Shown: piece by piece, positions 9,039-18,119 of the stretch
How positions within the stretch are numbered: position 1 is the first letter of the stretch
How the letters are laid out: the number at the start of each line of letters is the position of its first letter
Assembly (NCBI GenBank): GCA_007361935.1
Contig: CP041667.1
Span: forward strand, 2,446,501 to 2,510,500
Source of the DNA: Lachnospiraceae bacterium KGMB03038
Lineage (GTDB): Bacteria; Bacillota; Clostridia; Lachnospirales; Lachnospiraceae
Reading direction: 5' to 3'
DNA: 64,000 nucleotides
Made by a program: the position numbers and the translations under genes
The notes under the pieces: generated by a model
Seen by the model: the letters and a program-made list of their open reading frames with translations, nothing else
What the model was told of the DNA's origin: nothing
The model's database searches: none

Positions 9039-9084
9039 CAAAAAGAACAGAGGGACTAAGTAAGCCTCAAGTCCTCTCTGTTCT
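9037..9084 (-). terminator. Terminator of the metal ATPase operon
   Basis: A long stem pairs AGTCC-TCTCTGTTCT (9070-9084) with AGAACAGAGGGACT (9044-9057), one bulge, around a 12-base loop. In the minus-strand transcript it ends in TTCTTTTTG. It sits 40 bases after the ATPase stop codon and just before the marR promoter. Confidence 0.75.
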
Positions 9085-9124
9085 TTCAAACTTTTTGTCC
9101 TGTCACTCTTCTCTGCCGTTCCTG

Positions 9125-11011
9125 TCAGAGTTTTTTTACAAACAACGCCCGGATCGCGTTCAGCACCGCCAGGATCATCACGCCCACATCGGCGAAGATG
9201 GCCAGCCACATATTGGCGATTCCCAGAGCCCCAAGGGCCAGGCAGATCAGCTTTACGCCAATAGCAAATACAATGTTCTGATAGACGATCCCCAGGCATT
9301 TCCGGGAAATCTTGATCGCCTTAGAGATCTTTATGGGATCATCATCCATCAGAACCACATCCGCCGCCTCAATAGCCGCGTCTGAACCCATGGCTCCCAT
9401 TGCGATACCGATGTCGGCCCGGCCAAGTACCGGCGCGTCGTTTATGCCGTCTCCCACAAATGCCAGTTTCTCTTTCTCAGATTTGCCGGCGATCAGCTCT
9501 TCCACCTTCTCTACTTTGTCGACCGGGAGCAGTTCACTGTATACTTCATCAATCCCAAGTTCTCCCGCCACCTGATCCGCTACCTTATTAATATCCCCCG
9601 TCAGCATCACTGTCCTGTCCACACCTGCCGCCTTTAATTCCCGGACAGCCTCCTTGGAATGAGGCTTCAGGACATCCGAGATCAGGATGTGTCCCGCGTA
9701 AGTCCCATCGATGGCAATATGGATGATCGTCCCCACACTGCGGCAGTTGATATAAGACACTCCCAGATGTTCCATTAATTTATCATTGCCGGCCGCCACT
9801 TCGTGGCCGTCCACTTTCGCCGTCACGCCATTTCCGCTGATTTCCCGGATATCCGTTACACGAGAACGATCGATCTCTTTTCCGTAAGCCTTCTGAATAC
9901 TCTTGCTGATGGGATGGGAGGAAGCGCTTTCCGCCAGGGCGGCGTACTCGATCAGCTTTTCTTCTTCTATCTCGTTATGATGGACCCCATTCACCTGGAA
10001 GACGCCCTGGGTCAGCGTCCCGGTTTTATCAAAGACAACGATCCTGGTCTGGGACAAGGTTTCCAGATAGTTTGACCCTTTCACCAAGACACCCGCATTG
10101 CTGGCTCCTCCGATCCCCGCAAAGAAACTTAAGGGGATACTGATCACAAGCGCGCAGGGACAGCTGATCACCAGGAAGGTCAGCGCCCGATAGATCCAGG
10201 TATCCCAATCCGCCGGAAGTCCCATACCGGCCATCCGTACCAGCGGCGGAAGGAACGCCAGCGCCAATGCGGCATAACACACCGCCGGCGTATAGATCCT
10301 GGCGAATTTGGAGATAAATTCTTCAGATCTGGACTTGCGGGAACTGGCGTTCTCTACCAAATCCAGGATCTTAGAAACCGTAGACTCTCCAAATTCTTTC
10401 GTTGTCCTCACCTTCAATACGCCTGTCATATTGATGCAGCCGCTGATGATCTCATCCCCGGCGGAAGCATCTCTTGGAAGGCTCTCGCCTGTAAGCGCGC
10501 TGGTATTTAAAGTGGTGGTCCCTTCCACGATGATTCCGTCAATGGGCACCTTCTCTCCCGGCTGTACCACGATCACCGTGCCGATCTCCACTTCGTCCGG
10601 ATCTATCTTTTCCAATTTCCCATCACACTCCACATTGGCGTAATCCGGCCGGATATCCATCAGCTCACTGATGTTGCGCCGGCTTTTTCCTACCGCGTAA
10701 CTCTGGAACAGTTCTCCAACCTGATAGAACAGCATGACCGCGATGGCTTCCGTGTAGTCCCCATTCTGCTCGTAAAGAGCGATGGCGATCGCGCCTGCCG
10801 TGGCCACGGCCATCAGAAAATTTTCGTCAAATACCTGCCGGTTGCGGATTCCCTTCAAAGCCTTTAATAAAATATCATACCCAATGATCAGATAGGGAAT
10901 CAGATATAATCCCAGTTTTGCCAGCCCTGTGACCGGGACAAAATTCAGCCCCACCAGAAGGGCCGCCGCTGTCAGGATACGTGCCAGCATCTTTTTCTGC
11001 TTTTTGTTCAT
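9125..11011 (-). CDS. cadA: Heavy-metal-translocating P1B-type ATPase (CadA/ZntA-like)
   Basis: 628 residues. It has the full catalytic order: actuator loop TGES (residues 174-177), metal-binding CPC in membrane helix 6 (284-286), phosphorylation motif DKTGT (328-332), the SSHPISK histidine motif and the GDGIND hinge. The CPC with no extra His/Met signature, plus the divergent ArsR-type regulator, suggests Zn2+/Cd2+/Pb2+ export. The usual N-terminal metal-binding domain is absent; the protein starts about ten residues before the first membrane helix, and that domain is encoded separately just upstream. The ATG at 11011 has GGGAGAAAAGAC before it. The symbol is a family-level assignment. Confidence 0.85.
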   Translation of the reverse strand: MNKKQKKMLARILTAAALLVGLNFVPVTGLAKLGLYLIPYLIIGYDILLKALKGIRNRQVFDENFLMAVATAGAIAIALYEQNGDYTEAIAVMLFYQVGELFQSYAVGKSRRNISELMDIRPDYANVECDGKLEKIDPDEVEIGTVIVVQPGEKVPIDGIIVEGTTTLNTSALTGESLPRDASAGDEIISGCINMTGVLKVRTTKEFGESTVSKILDLVENASSRKSRSEEFISKFARIYTPAVCYAALALAFLPPLVRMAGMGLPADWDTWIYRALTFLVISCPCALVISIPLSFFAGIGGASNAGVLVKGSNYLETLSQTRIVVFDKTGTLTQGVFQVNGVHHNEIEEEKLIEYAALAESASSHPISKSIQKAYGKEIDRSRVTDIREISGNGVTAKVDGHEVAAGNDKLMEHLGVSYINCRSVGTIIHIAIDGTYAGHILISDVLKPHSKEAVRELKAAGVDRTVMLTGDINKVADQVAGELGIDEVYSELLPVDKVEKVEELIAGKSEKEKLAFVGDGINDAPVLGRADIGIAMGAMGSDAAIEAADVVLMDDDPIKISKAIKISRKCLGIVYQNIVFAIGVKLICLALGALGIANMWLAIFADVGVMILAVLNAIRALFVKKL

Positions 11012-11071
11012 GTCTTTTCTCCCACAATAATTTAATATATGCTTAATAGTTTATTTATTATTTCTGGAAGA

Positions 11072-11108
11072 GCACCCTCAGAAGATGGCTCTTCATCTTC
11101 CAGGGTGC
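11072..11108 (-). other. Hairpin between metallochaperone and ATPase genes
   Basis: GCACCCT-GGAAGATG (11094-11108) pairs with CATCTTC-GAGGGTGC (11072-11087) in the minus-strand RNA around a six-base loop. No real U tract follows, so it is more likely an mRNA stabiliser or partial attenuator that sets the ratio of small chaperone to ATPase than a full terminator. Confidence 0.45.
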
Positions 11109-11126
11109 GCCGCATTTTCTATCGGA

Positions 11127-11345
11127 TCAGAGATAGATCTCACAGTCGTCTTCTACTTTCTTACAGTTTTTCAATACTTCCTTCATGACTGCCTTTGGCT
11201 CCTGTCCTTCTTCGAATTCCACGATCATCTTGAGCATCATGAAGTTAACGGTGGCATCTTTAACACCTGCTGTATTTTTCGCCGCCTCTTCCATCTTATT
11301 CGCGCAGTTTGCACAGTCCACGTCAATCTTATATGTCTTCTTCAT
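11127..11345 (-). CDS. Heavy-metal-associated (HMA) domain protein, metallochaperone-like
   Basis: 72 residues forming a single ferredoxin-like HMA domain. The metal loop is DCANCANKMEEA, with the CxxC pair at residues 13 and 16. The rest (AGVKDATVNFMMLKM, then VLKNCKKVEDDCEI) fits the second helix and strand; two further cysteines occur near the C-terminus. It lies 115 bases upstream of an ATPase that lacks this domain, so the two genes look like a split CadA. It probably binds Zn/Cd/Cu in the cytoplasm and delivers it to the pump. Confidence 0.85.
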   Translation of the reverse strand: MKKTYKIDVDCANCANKMEEAAKNTAGVKDATVNFMMLKMIVEFEEGQEPKAVMKEVLKNCKKVEDDCEIYL

Positions 11346-11381
11346 TTCCTCTTCTCCTTCTTTGAATGATAACTTTTTAAT

Positions 11382-11439
11382 AATTAAGTATTTGTTTAAT
11401 TGTTGATTCCATTATATGCACGTACAGAGGAAAAGTCAA
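11382..11439 (-). promoter_or_regulatory. Promoter of the HMA/ATPase operon with candidate ArsR operator
   Basis: TTGACT (11434-11439) and TATAAT (11411-11416) on the minus strand are 17 bases apart. Just downstream of the -10 box lies an AT-rich inverted repeat, AATTAA (11382-11387) and TTAATT (11396-11401), a position and composition that suit binding by the divergently encoded ArsR-family protein. Confidence 0.75.
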
Positions 11440-11462
11440 TACCTTTTTGATCTCTTTTTTAG

Positions 11463-11491
11463 TTGCATAGTTTCCAGACCTATACTAGAAT
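11463..11491 (+). promoter_or_regulatory. Promoter of the arsR-family gene
   Basis: TTGCAT (11463-11468), a 17-base spacer and TAGAAT (11486-11491) precede the gene, with AAAGGAGG before its ATG. The -35 boxes of this and the opposite promoter are only 23 bases apart, so one regulator could control both. Confidence 0.6.
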
Positions 11492-11568
11492 AATTTATAA
11501 GATGCCAGGGTCTAAAGGCATAGCGGATTCTTTTGATCCAGCATCATCTATAAAGGAGGTCGTGCTTA

Positions 11569-11931
11569 ATGACAGACAAGAAATTACCTCATGATCACGG
11601 ACAGAAAATCGAACGGGAACTGGAACATATGCCTGGCACAGAGGCATTTCAGACGGTAGCAGACATCTTCAAGCAGATGGGCGACGGAAGCCGTGTGCGT
11701 ATCTTTTGGCTTCTCTGCCACTGCGAAGAATGTGTCATCAACATTTCTTCTATGGTGGACATGAGCAGTCCCGCAGTCTCCCACCATCTCAGACAGCTAA
11801 AGACCAGCGGTCTGATCACCAGCCGCAGAGAGGGCAAAGAGGTCTATTATAAAGCGGCCGAAACACAGCAGGCGCAGCTTCTGCATCATGTGATCGAGCA
11901 GGTCATGGAGATTGCCTGTCCTTCCGCGTAA
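11569..11931 (+). CDS. ArsR/SmtB family metal-responsive repressor (CadC-like)
   Basis: 120 residues. The winged helix runs from about residue 27, with FKQMGDGSRVRIFWLL, the recognition helix MSSPAVSHHLRQLKTSGLI and the wing SRREGKEVYYKA. The helix leading into the DNA-binding part carries CHCEEC (three cysteines and a histidine), the place where CadC and ArsR bind soft metals. Several histidines near the N-terminus and in the last helix (LLHHVIEQ) could form a second zinc site. It is divergent from the HMA/ATPase operon and should repress it until metal binds. Confidence 0.9.
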   Translation: MTDKKLPHDHGQKIERELEHMPGTEAFQTVADIFKQMGDGSRVRIFWLLCHCEECVINISSMVDMSSPAVSHHLRQLKTSGLITSRREGKEVYYKAAETQQAQLLHHVIEQVMEIACPSA

Positions 11932-11971
11932 GCCGCGCCTGATTATTTTATAGATTCAATGACCGCTTTGT

Positions 11972-13732
11972 TCAGCGGTTCAGGATTTCCATGAATTCTT
12001 CCCCGGTGATCGTCTCTCTCTCATACAGGAAGCGCGCCAGTTCGTCCAATTTTTCTTTATTTTCCATCAGGATCATACCGGCTTTTTCATGTTGTTTCTT
12101 TACCAGTCCAATAACCTGGCGGTCGATTTCCGCCTGTGTCTCAGCCGCGCACGCTAAAGACGCATCGCCGCCCAGATATTGATTGTTCACTGTTTCCAGG
12201 GCCACCATATCAAAATCCTTACTCATACCATACCGCGAGATCATTCCCCTGGCCAGTTTGGTGGCCTGTTCGATATCATTGGAAGCGCCCGTGGTAATGG
12301 TTCCAAATACCAATTCCTCTGCCGCCCTGCCTCCGGTCAGGGTAGCGATCTTATTCTCCAGCTCTTCTTTGGACATCAGATAGTGATTGCCCTCGTCCAC
12401 CTGCATGGTATACCCAAGAGCTCCTGAAGTCCTTGGGATAATGGTGATCTTCTGCACAGGCGCCGAATGGTTCTGCCTCGCGGCCACCAGAGCATGTCCT
12501 ACTTCATGATAAGCAACCGTCCATTTTTCTCTATCTGTAAGAATGGCGTTCTTTTTCTGATATCCCGCGATCACCGTCTCTATACTCTCTTCCATGTCTG
12601 CTTCTGTGGCAAAACGCCGTCCGTCCCGGACCGCCCGCAGGGCCGCTTCATTTACGATATTAGCAAGCTCCGCTCCGGATGCTCCTGAAGCCATACGGGC
12701 AATCTTCCCAAAGTCCACATCGTCCGCTGCTTTGATCTTCTTCGCATGTACTCTCAAGATTTCTTCCCGGCCTTTCAGATCCGGCAGTTCCACTGGAACC
12801 CGGCGGTCAAATCTTCCCGGGCGGGTCAGCGCCGGATCAAGTGCCTCCGGCCGGTTGGTAGCCGCAAGGATGATGACTCCCGCATTGCCTTCGAAACCAT
12901 CCATCTCTGTCAGAAGCTGATTTAAAGTCTGTTCCCGCTCATCATTTCCTCCATACTGACCGTCTCTCTTCTTTCCAATGGCATCGATCTCATCAATAAA
13001 TACAATGCATGGGGCTTTTTCTTCCGCCTGCTTAAAAAGATCCCGGACTTTAGAAGCCCCCATTCCTACAAACATTTCTACAAACTCAGATCCAGAGATA
13101 GAGAAAAACGGCACATTCGCTTCTCCTGCCACGGCTTTGGCCAGCATCGTCTTCCCGGTTCCGGGAGGGCCTACCAGCAGGATTCCCTTGGGCATAGACG
13201 CTCCGATCTCCTTATATTTCTTGGGGTCGTGCAGGTATTCTACGATCTCCGACAGATTTTCCTTTGCCTCATCCTCTCCCGCCACATCGGAAAATTTGAT
13301 TCCGTCCGAAGACTTCACATAGATCTTGGCATTGGATTTTCCCATACCAAACATCATAGAATTCTTTCCGCCCGCGTTTTTCATCAATCTACTGGACATA
13401 TACTGACCAAGCGCGATAAAGATCACAATAGGAAGGACCCAGGACAGCAGAAAACTGGTCAATGGCGACATCTGTTCAATAATCTCACTGGCAAACTCCG
13501 CATGCGCATCATGAAGACGGTCCACCAGACCCGGATCATCCATCACACCGGTCTTATAAACATGTTTCTCTTCCTTATCCGTAAACAGGATTTGGTTCTC
13601 TTGGATCTCTACCCGGCCAATTTCCTGATTTTCCGTCATATCCATAAAGGTGTCATACCCTACTTCTTCAACAGAACGCTGGGCTGCCCATGGCATGAAC
13701 AAAAGATTAAAAAGCAGGAGAACCAGAATCAC
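11972..13732 (-). CDS. ftsH: ATP-dependent zinc metalloprotease FtsH
   Basis: 586 residues from a GTG at 13732. Order: a membrane helix, a short extracytoplasmic domain, a second helix near residues 93-108, the AAA+ module with Walker A GPPGTGKT (188-195), Walker B IVFIDEID (243-250) and the second region of homology, and the zinc site HEVGH (409-413). FtsH degrades misfolded membrane proteins and short-lived regulators. The GTG lacks a good ribosome-binding site and lies inside the first membrane helix. The natural start (ATG at 13784 with AGGAGG) is out of frame by one base in an A7 run; see the separate entry. The gene follows the radical SAM gene by 18 bases and probably shares its transcript. 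Confidence 0.9.
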   Translation of the reverse strand: MILVLLLFNLLFMPWAAQRSVEEVGYDTFMDMTENQEIGRVEIQENQILFTDKEEKHVYKTGVMDDPGLVDRLHDAHAEFASEIIEQMSPLTSFLLSWVLPIVIFIALGQYMSSRLMKNAGGKNSMMFGMGKSNAKIYVKSSDGIKFSDVAGEDEAKENLSEIVEYLHDPKKYKEIGASMPKGILLVGPPGTGKTMLAKAVAGEANVPFFSISGSEFVEMFVGMGASKVRDLFKQAEEKAPCIVFIDEIDAIGKKRDGQYGGNDEREQTLNQLLTEMDGFEGNAGVIILAATNRPEALDPALTRPGRFDRRVPVELPDLKGREEILRVHAKKIKAADDVDFGKIARMASGASGAELANIVNEAALRAVRDGRRFATEADMEESIETVIAGYQKKNAILTDREKWTVAYHEVGHALVAARQNHSAPVQKITIIPRTSGALGYTMQVDEGNHYLMSKEELENKIATLTGGRAAEELVFGTITTGASNDIEQATKLARGMISRYGMSKDFDMVALETVNNQYLGGDASLACAAETQAEIDRQVIGLVKKQHEKAGMILMENKEKLDELARFLYERETITGEEFMEILNR

Positions 13733-13784
13733 GATCCCATAATAATAATAGAGTGGTTTTTTTCGGTTTTTTTATCTCTTGCAT
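13733..13784 (-). other. ftsH: 5' end of ftsH with a frameshifting A7 tract
   Basis: AGGAGG (13791-13796) precedes an ATG at 13784 opening MQEIKKPKK. Two A7 runs follow on the coding strand (13767-13773 and 13757-13763), then four TAT-spaced repeats. Read as given, this frame ends at a TAA after 25 codons. Removing one A from the second run gives [20 protein letters not shown] and joins the ftsH frame exactly, matching the N-terminus expected for clostridial FtsH. So the sequence shows either a real one-base change, slippage during transcription or translation, or an assembly error in a homopolymer. Confidence 0.75.
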
Positions 13785-13802
13785 CCAATTCCTCCTATTC
13801 AG

Positions 13803-15140
13803 CTATGCCGGATGTCTTTCTTTCCATAATCGATCCGCCGTTGGTTTCCAGTTATCCGCGTATGGCTCACACTTATCGCAAAGATGATCAGCTGTCTCCG
13901 GATCCTGATAATCCGTATTGACTGCTCCTGTCTCTTTTACCAGCGCCCGCAGCCGTTCTGGGTTCTCCAGCATAGGGCAGGGCCGCAGATGGTTGCTGTT
14001 AAAGGGCTGGTTATCATGATACGCTTGGAAGATCGGGCTTTTCAATGCTTCCAAAAGGGTACAGTCATGGATGTTCACATTGGAATAGTGGATAAATACA
14101 CAAGGTTCCACAGCCCCTTTTGCGTTAATATGCAGATAACGCCTCCCTCCGGCGATGCAGCCGCCTACATACTCGCCGTCATTCTGGAAGTCCATGCCAA
14201 AGATTGGTTTGGTCTGACGGTAATGGCGGATCCTGCGGTACATCTCTTCTCTTTGCTCCGGTGTGGGGAGCAGTTCCGGCGCGGCCGCGTTTCCTACCGG
14301 CATATAATGGAAATACCAGATGAACAAAGCCCCGTTTTCGATGATCATATCATAGAATTTTTCGCTGCTGATGTCTTCAAAATTCTTGCTGGTATAGCAG
14401 GCAGAGATTCCAAAAGGCAGTTTATTTTTTTTCAAAAGTTCCATCGCATGGGTTACCTTCTGGTAAACGCCCGCTCCTCTTCTTCCATCGTTGGCTTCTT
14501 CAAATCCTTCCAGACTGATGGCTGGGACGAAATTCTTTACCCGGAGCATCTCCTGACAGAACGCATCGTCGATCAACGTGCCGTTAGTAAAAGCCAGGAA
14601 CTCACAATCCGGATGCATCTCGCACAGGCGGATCAGATCTTTCTTGCGTACCATTGGTTCTCCGCCTGTGTAAATATACATATAGGTTCCCATTTCCTTG
14701 CCCTGTCGGATGATCGAATCGATGGTCTCCAGGCTTAAGTTCAGCTTATGTCCATACTCTGCCGCCCAACACCCCGTACAGCGCAGGTTGCAGGCCGAAG
14801 TCGGATCCAGAAGAATGGCCCATGGCACATTGCAGTTATTCTTTTCCGCTGTCTCTTCCTGGAGAGCGCTTCCTTTTAAGCTGGCATTCAGGATAAAGTT
14901 TTCAAAAAAAGTTTCCCGCACACCCGGGTCCAATTCATACAATCTCAGGATCAACTGATACCAGTTCCCCTTCTCTTCAATTCCTTTCCGGATAGCGCGG
15001 CGCTGGCTTTCATACCATCCCTCCGGCGAAAACCGGTCCACCAGTTCCATTAATTTAGGAATATTCTCTTCTGGATTTTTTTCCAGATAATGCAACGCCT
15101 GTTTAATTCCAAAATCTTTTAAACTCTTTGGTATCGTCAT
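13803..15140 (-). CDS. Radical SAM protein with SPASM-like C-terminus
   Basis: 445 residues. The radical SAM motif is CNLRCTGC (Cys117, Cys121, Cys124), followed by the SAM-binding YTGGEPM. An N-terminal helical domain of about 100 residues (FSPEGWYESQRRAIRKG) precedes it. Cysteines in the last third (CIAGG, CVFIHYSN, CPMLE, and CDKCEPY near the end) suit auxiliary Fe-S clusters as in SPASM proteins. No precursor peptide gene is evident nearby. It is upstream of ftsH in the same direction and divergent from a protein that shares its fold but not its cysteines. Its substrate is unknown; peptide or cofactor modification is the usual role of the class. Confidence 0.85.
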   Translation of the reverse strand: MTIPKSLKDFGIKQALHYLEKNPEENIPKLMELVDRFSPEGWYESQRRAIRKGIEEKGNWYQLILRLYELDPGVRETFFENFILNASLKGSALQEETAEKNNCNVPWAILLDPTSACNLRCTGCWAAEYGHKLNLSLETIDSIIRQGKEMGTYMYIYTGGEPMVRKKDLIRLCEMHPDCEFLAFTNGTLIDDAFCQEMLRVKNFVPAISLEGFEEANDGRRGAGVYQKVTHAMELLKKNKLPFGISACYTSKNFEDISSEKFYDMIIENGALFIWYFHYMPVGNAAAPELLPTPEQREEMYRRIRHYRQTKPIFGMDFQNDGEYVGGCIAGGRRYLHINAKGAVEPCVFIHYSNVNIHDCTLLEALKSPIFQAYHDNQPFNSNHLRPCPMLENPERLRALVKETGAVNTDYQDPETADHLCDKCEPYADNWKPTADRLWKERHPA

Positions 15141-15389
15141 GATTATAAAACTCCTTTCTCCCGTGGTATTCCCCGTTTGAAATAAAGAATCCCTTTTTTC
15201 AACTCTATTTTATGAGCAGAATTTCAAAAAATCACCGGACATTCACGGCACAATGGGAAAAATTCCGACAAATTCAGAAAGTGTTACATTTTTGGACAGA
15301 TCTTCCGATTTGTCCCTTTTTTCACAGATCACCCGTGAGTATACTGAGAAATAGATGAGAAAGGATAACAGCAGAAAGGTGGAAGAAAC

Positions 15390-16394
15390 ATGGAACACAC
15401 AATTTCTTCATCCTTGATTGAAACATTTGTGCGGGAAAAAGTCGTCACATTAAAAGAGAACCCGGAACGCGCCAGCAGAAATATGGTGGATCTGGCGCTT
15501 CATTTTTCCAAGGACGGATTTCAGAAAAATTTTCTTAAAATTGCCCAGCGGATGCTGCAGGATGAGAACAGCGGATATTACCGCTTGATCCGGGATGTTT
15601 TCACCCACGTTGCTTCCGAACATCTTGTCACTTTTGGAATGAATCTTGGCTACCACAGTTTTACCAAGGGCGCAAAGCAGATCCGGCAGGAAGAGGCCGA
15701 TCTGGGATTTCACATTCCCTGGTCCATCGCTCTGCTTGCTGATGGAAAAATCTGGGAATCGGACTCCCCCTCTTACCGTTCTCTATTCCAACAGGGACAG
15801 AATCTTGGCATCTATACCTGGCTGCTGCTCTCCCAAAGGAATCCGGAACAGCTCCTGCCACTGATCCAGGAAACGAAGGACTGCGCTTTCTTTCTCTTCT
15901 GTTCCCCCGAAAGTATTACAGATTCTTTTCTGGAAAGCGCTGTTTCTATCAACAATCTGATGGTGTCTGTAGAGTACGGCGCCGCCGCCCCGCATGCCTG
16001 CGGCCTCCTGCGGGACAGGGAAATGCTCTACTCTCTCTATGTGCCTTATAACGAGGAGGATATCCCCGATCTGAAAAAGGGAGATTTCTTATGGGATCTA
16101 TCAGAGCTTTACCCCGCTTTCGCTTTCCTTCTGCCGCGGCAAGTTTCTCCAAAGCTTTCGGAAGAACTTTATCAATTTATTTTGGAAACGCGGAATCAGC
16201 TTGAATGTCGGACGGTTCCTTTAGAAGCCCATGATTGGGACCGGATCGATCAGATTTTCTCTGGAAATTCATTGGCGGTCTTTTTCAACCAGCGAGGGGA
16301 TCTTTTTTCCAGAGACGGATTTCTATATCCGGATTCTATGAATTTCCACCAGGCTCCTCTGCGTCAGATCCTAAGAAATATGAGCCGCGCCTGA
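15390..16394 (+). CDS. Radical-SAM-like protein lacking the cluster cysteines (probable pseudoenzyme)
   Basis: 334 residues without a signal peptide. Residues 20-110 align by eye with the N-terminal helical domain of the divergent radical SAM protein (NPE..., a helix ending in HFSKDGF versus RFSPEGW, then a shared IPWSI/VPWAI strand). After that strand the enzyme has its CX3CX2C loop; here about 15 residues are missing and the text continues as a degenerate barrel (NLGIYTWLLLS against EMGTYMYIYTGG; DCAFFLFCSPESI against DCEFLAFTNGTLI). Thus the fold seems kept while catalysis is lost. The two genes share a 249-base divergent region. A regulatory or substrate-holding partner of the enzyme is my best guess. 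Confidence 0.65.
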   Translation: MEHTISSSLIETFVREKVVTLKENPERASRNMVDLALHFSKDGFQKNFLKIAQRMLQDENSGYYRLIRDVFTHVASEHLVTFGMNLGYHSFTKGAKQIRQEEADLGFHIPWSIALLADGKIWESDSPSYRSLFQQGQNLGIYTWLLLSQRNPEQLLPLIQETKDCAFFLFCSPESITDSFLESAVSINNLMVSVEYGAAAPHACGLLRDREMLYSLYVPYNEEDIPDLKKGDFLWDLSELYPAFAFLLPRQVSPKLSEELYQFILETRNQLECRTVPLEAHDWDRIDQIFSGNSLAVFFNQRGDLFSRDGFLYPDSMNFHQAPLRQILRNMSRA

Positions 16395-16411
16395 GGATAT
16401 GTCTATCAGTC

Positions 16412-16460
16412 AAAAAAAGCAGGAGGCAGTACAATTTTCTTGTATTGCTTCCTGCTTTTT
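16412..16460. terminator. Bidirectional terminator
   Basis: AAAAAGCAGGAGGCAGTACAA pairs with TTGTATTGCTTCCTGCTTTTT through a five-base loop, with A and T runs on both sides. It ends the pseudoenzyme gene on the plus strand and the TetR gene on the minus strand, and overlaps the TetR stop codon. Confidence 0.85.
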
Positions 16461-17010
16461 ACAAATCCAGTTCTTCGTCATTGACCGCGTATTCTGCGAT
16501 GGCTTTCACTGAACAGCGAAGCATGGTGACAAATTCATCCGGCTTCGCGCAGTCTTTATCCGCAAGCCATCGTTCAATGGAGCCAAGAAACGCATCCGTA
16601 TAAAAATTGATCTGGAATTCCAAATATACCGGATCCGTCAAGATCTTTTCTAAAAAATCACGCAGGGCAGACTTAAGGAGCATCCGGAAATGTTCGACAA
16701 AGGAATTCTGGCCTTCAATCTGCAGCGCTCTTCGATAAAAAGATCTATTCTCATAAAAGTACTCGCACAAAACCTCCATGAATTCCCAGGGCCGTCTCTC
16801 TTCCTGCGTATTTGCTATAGAAAAAAATTCCACGTCAAAAATCCAGTTTACCAGATCATACTTGTCACGAAAGTGATAGTAGAAGCTCTTTCGATTCATC
16901 TCACAGCGCTCGCAGATATCGGATACACTGATCTTAGAAAAAGGCATCTGCTCCATCAATTCTTTGAGCGCAGAAGCCAGCGCCCGCTTTGTAATGTTGG
17001 AATCTGCCAC
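16459..17010 (-). CDS. TetR/AcrR family regulator (DhaS-like)
   Basis: 183 residues. The N-terminal helix-turn-helix is complete: ITKRALASALKELMEQ, then FSKISVSDICERCEMNRKSF and YYHFRDKYDLVNWIF, the pattern of the TetR branch with the TetR_C_33/DhaS-like C-terminus. The C-terminal half is helical with a long acidic end. It lies 25 bases after queA on the same strand and may be the last gene of the pheST-queA series; it also faces the radical-SAM-like gene, which it could control. The inducer is unknown. Confidence 0.85.
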   Translation of the reverse strand: MADSNITKRALASALKELMEQMPFSKISVSDICERCEMNRKSFYYHFRDKYDLVNWIFDVEFFSIANTQEERRPWEFMEVLCEYFYENRSFYRRALQIEGQNSFVEHFRMLLKSALRDFLEKILTDPVYLEFQINFYTDAFLGSIERWLADKDCAKPDEFVTMLRCSVKAIAEYAVNDEELDL

Positions 17011-17035
17011 GTCTAGCTCTCTCCTTTCTGTGATG

Positions 17036-18061
17036 TCAGATGATCAGCATAGCGTCCCCAAAAGAGAAAAACCGGTATCTCTCCCGCACCGCCTTCTCAT
17101 AAGCGGCCAATACATGTGCTCTCCCCGCAAGAGCTGATACCAGCATGATCAGCGTGGATTCCGGAAGATGGAAATTCGTGATCAGTCCATCCAAAATCTT
17201 GAACCGGTAACCCGGATAAATGAAAATATCCGTCCATCCGCTGCAAGCCTTCAAGTGTCCCGTTTCATCCGCCGCGGACTCTACCGTCCGGCAGCTGGTA
17301 GTCCCCACACAGATCACCCGGTGGCCGCTGTCCTTCGCCTGGTTGATCTTCCGGGCCGCCTCTTCCTCGATCTGGTAGAATTCCGAGTGCATATGGTGGT
17401 CGGTGATCTCTTCCACTTTCACTGGGCGGAAGGTTCCAAGCCCTACATGGAGGGTCACATGGGCAATCTGGATTCCTTTCTTCTCGATCTGTTCCAGCAG
17501 CTCCGGCGTAAAATGCAGTCCAGCGGTAGGCGCCGCCGCGGAACCGGAATGTTCTGCGTACACGGTATTGTACCGGTCCTTATCTTTCAACTGGTGGGTG
17601 ATATAGGGAGGCAGAGGCATCTGGCCCAACTGGTCCAGGATTTCCTCAAAAATCCCATCGTATGTAAATTGGATCAAGCGATTGCCTTCTTCTACGATAT
17701 CCACTACTTCCCCTGTGAGAAGGCCATCCCCAAAACTGATCTTTGTGCCCAATTTTGCCTTTTTCCCTGGTTTTACCAGGGTTTCCCATATGTTATTTTC
17801 TTTCCGTTTCAGAAGAAGGATCTCGATCTTGGCGCCGGTACCTTCTTTTGCCCCGATCAGCCGGGCCGGTATGACCTTTGTGTCATTAATGACCAGACAG
17901 TCTCCTTCTTCCAGGAAATCCGCGATCTCCCGAAACCCATGATGGGAAACAGCCCCAGACTTCTTATCTAACACAAGAAGTCTGGAGCTGGAGCGATCTT
18001 CCAAAGGATCCTGGGCGATCAGTTCCTGGGGCAGTTCATAATAAAAATCCTGTCGTTTCAT
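17036..18061 (-). CDS. queA: S-adenosylmethionine:tRNA ribosyltransferase-isomerase
   Basis: 341 residues, the normal length for QueA. The N-terminal signature [25 protein letters not shown] and the later [19 protein letters not shown] and the C-terminal [16 protein letters not shown] are all present. The enzyme transfers the ribosyl part of SAM to 7-aminomethyl-7-deazaguanine in the anticodon wobble position, giving epoxyqueuosine in tRNAs for Tyr, His, Asn and Asp. The later reductase gene and tgt, commonly next to queA, are not in the window. It follows the RDD gene by 58 bases on the same strand. Confidence 0.95.
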   Translation of the reverse strand: MKRQDFYYELPQELIAQDPLEDRSSSRLLVLDKKSGAVSHHGFREIADFLEEGDCLVINDTKVIPARLIGAKEGTGAKIEILLLKRKENNIWETLVKPGKKAKLGTKISFGDGLLTGEVVDIVEEGNRLIQFTYDGIFEEILDQLGQMPLPPYITHQLKDKDRYNTVYAEHSGSAAAPTAGLHFTPELLEQIEKKGIQIAHVTLHVGLGTFRPVKVEEITDHHMHSEFYQIEEEAARKINQAKDSGHRVICVGTTSCRTVESAADETGHLKACSGWTDIFIYPGYRFKILDGLITNFHLPESTLIMLVSALAGRAHVLAAYEKAVRERYRFFSFGDAMLII

Positions 18062-18119
18062 GTATCCAAAGTCCCTTCTTTATGGTGTCAGCGCTCTAAG
18101 CTCACACCGTCTCGTCATT

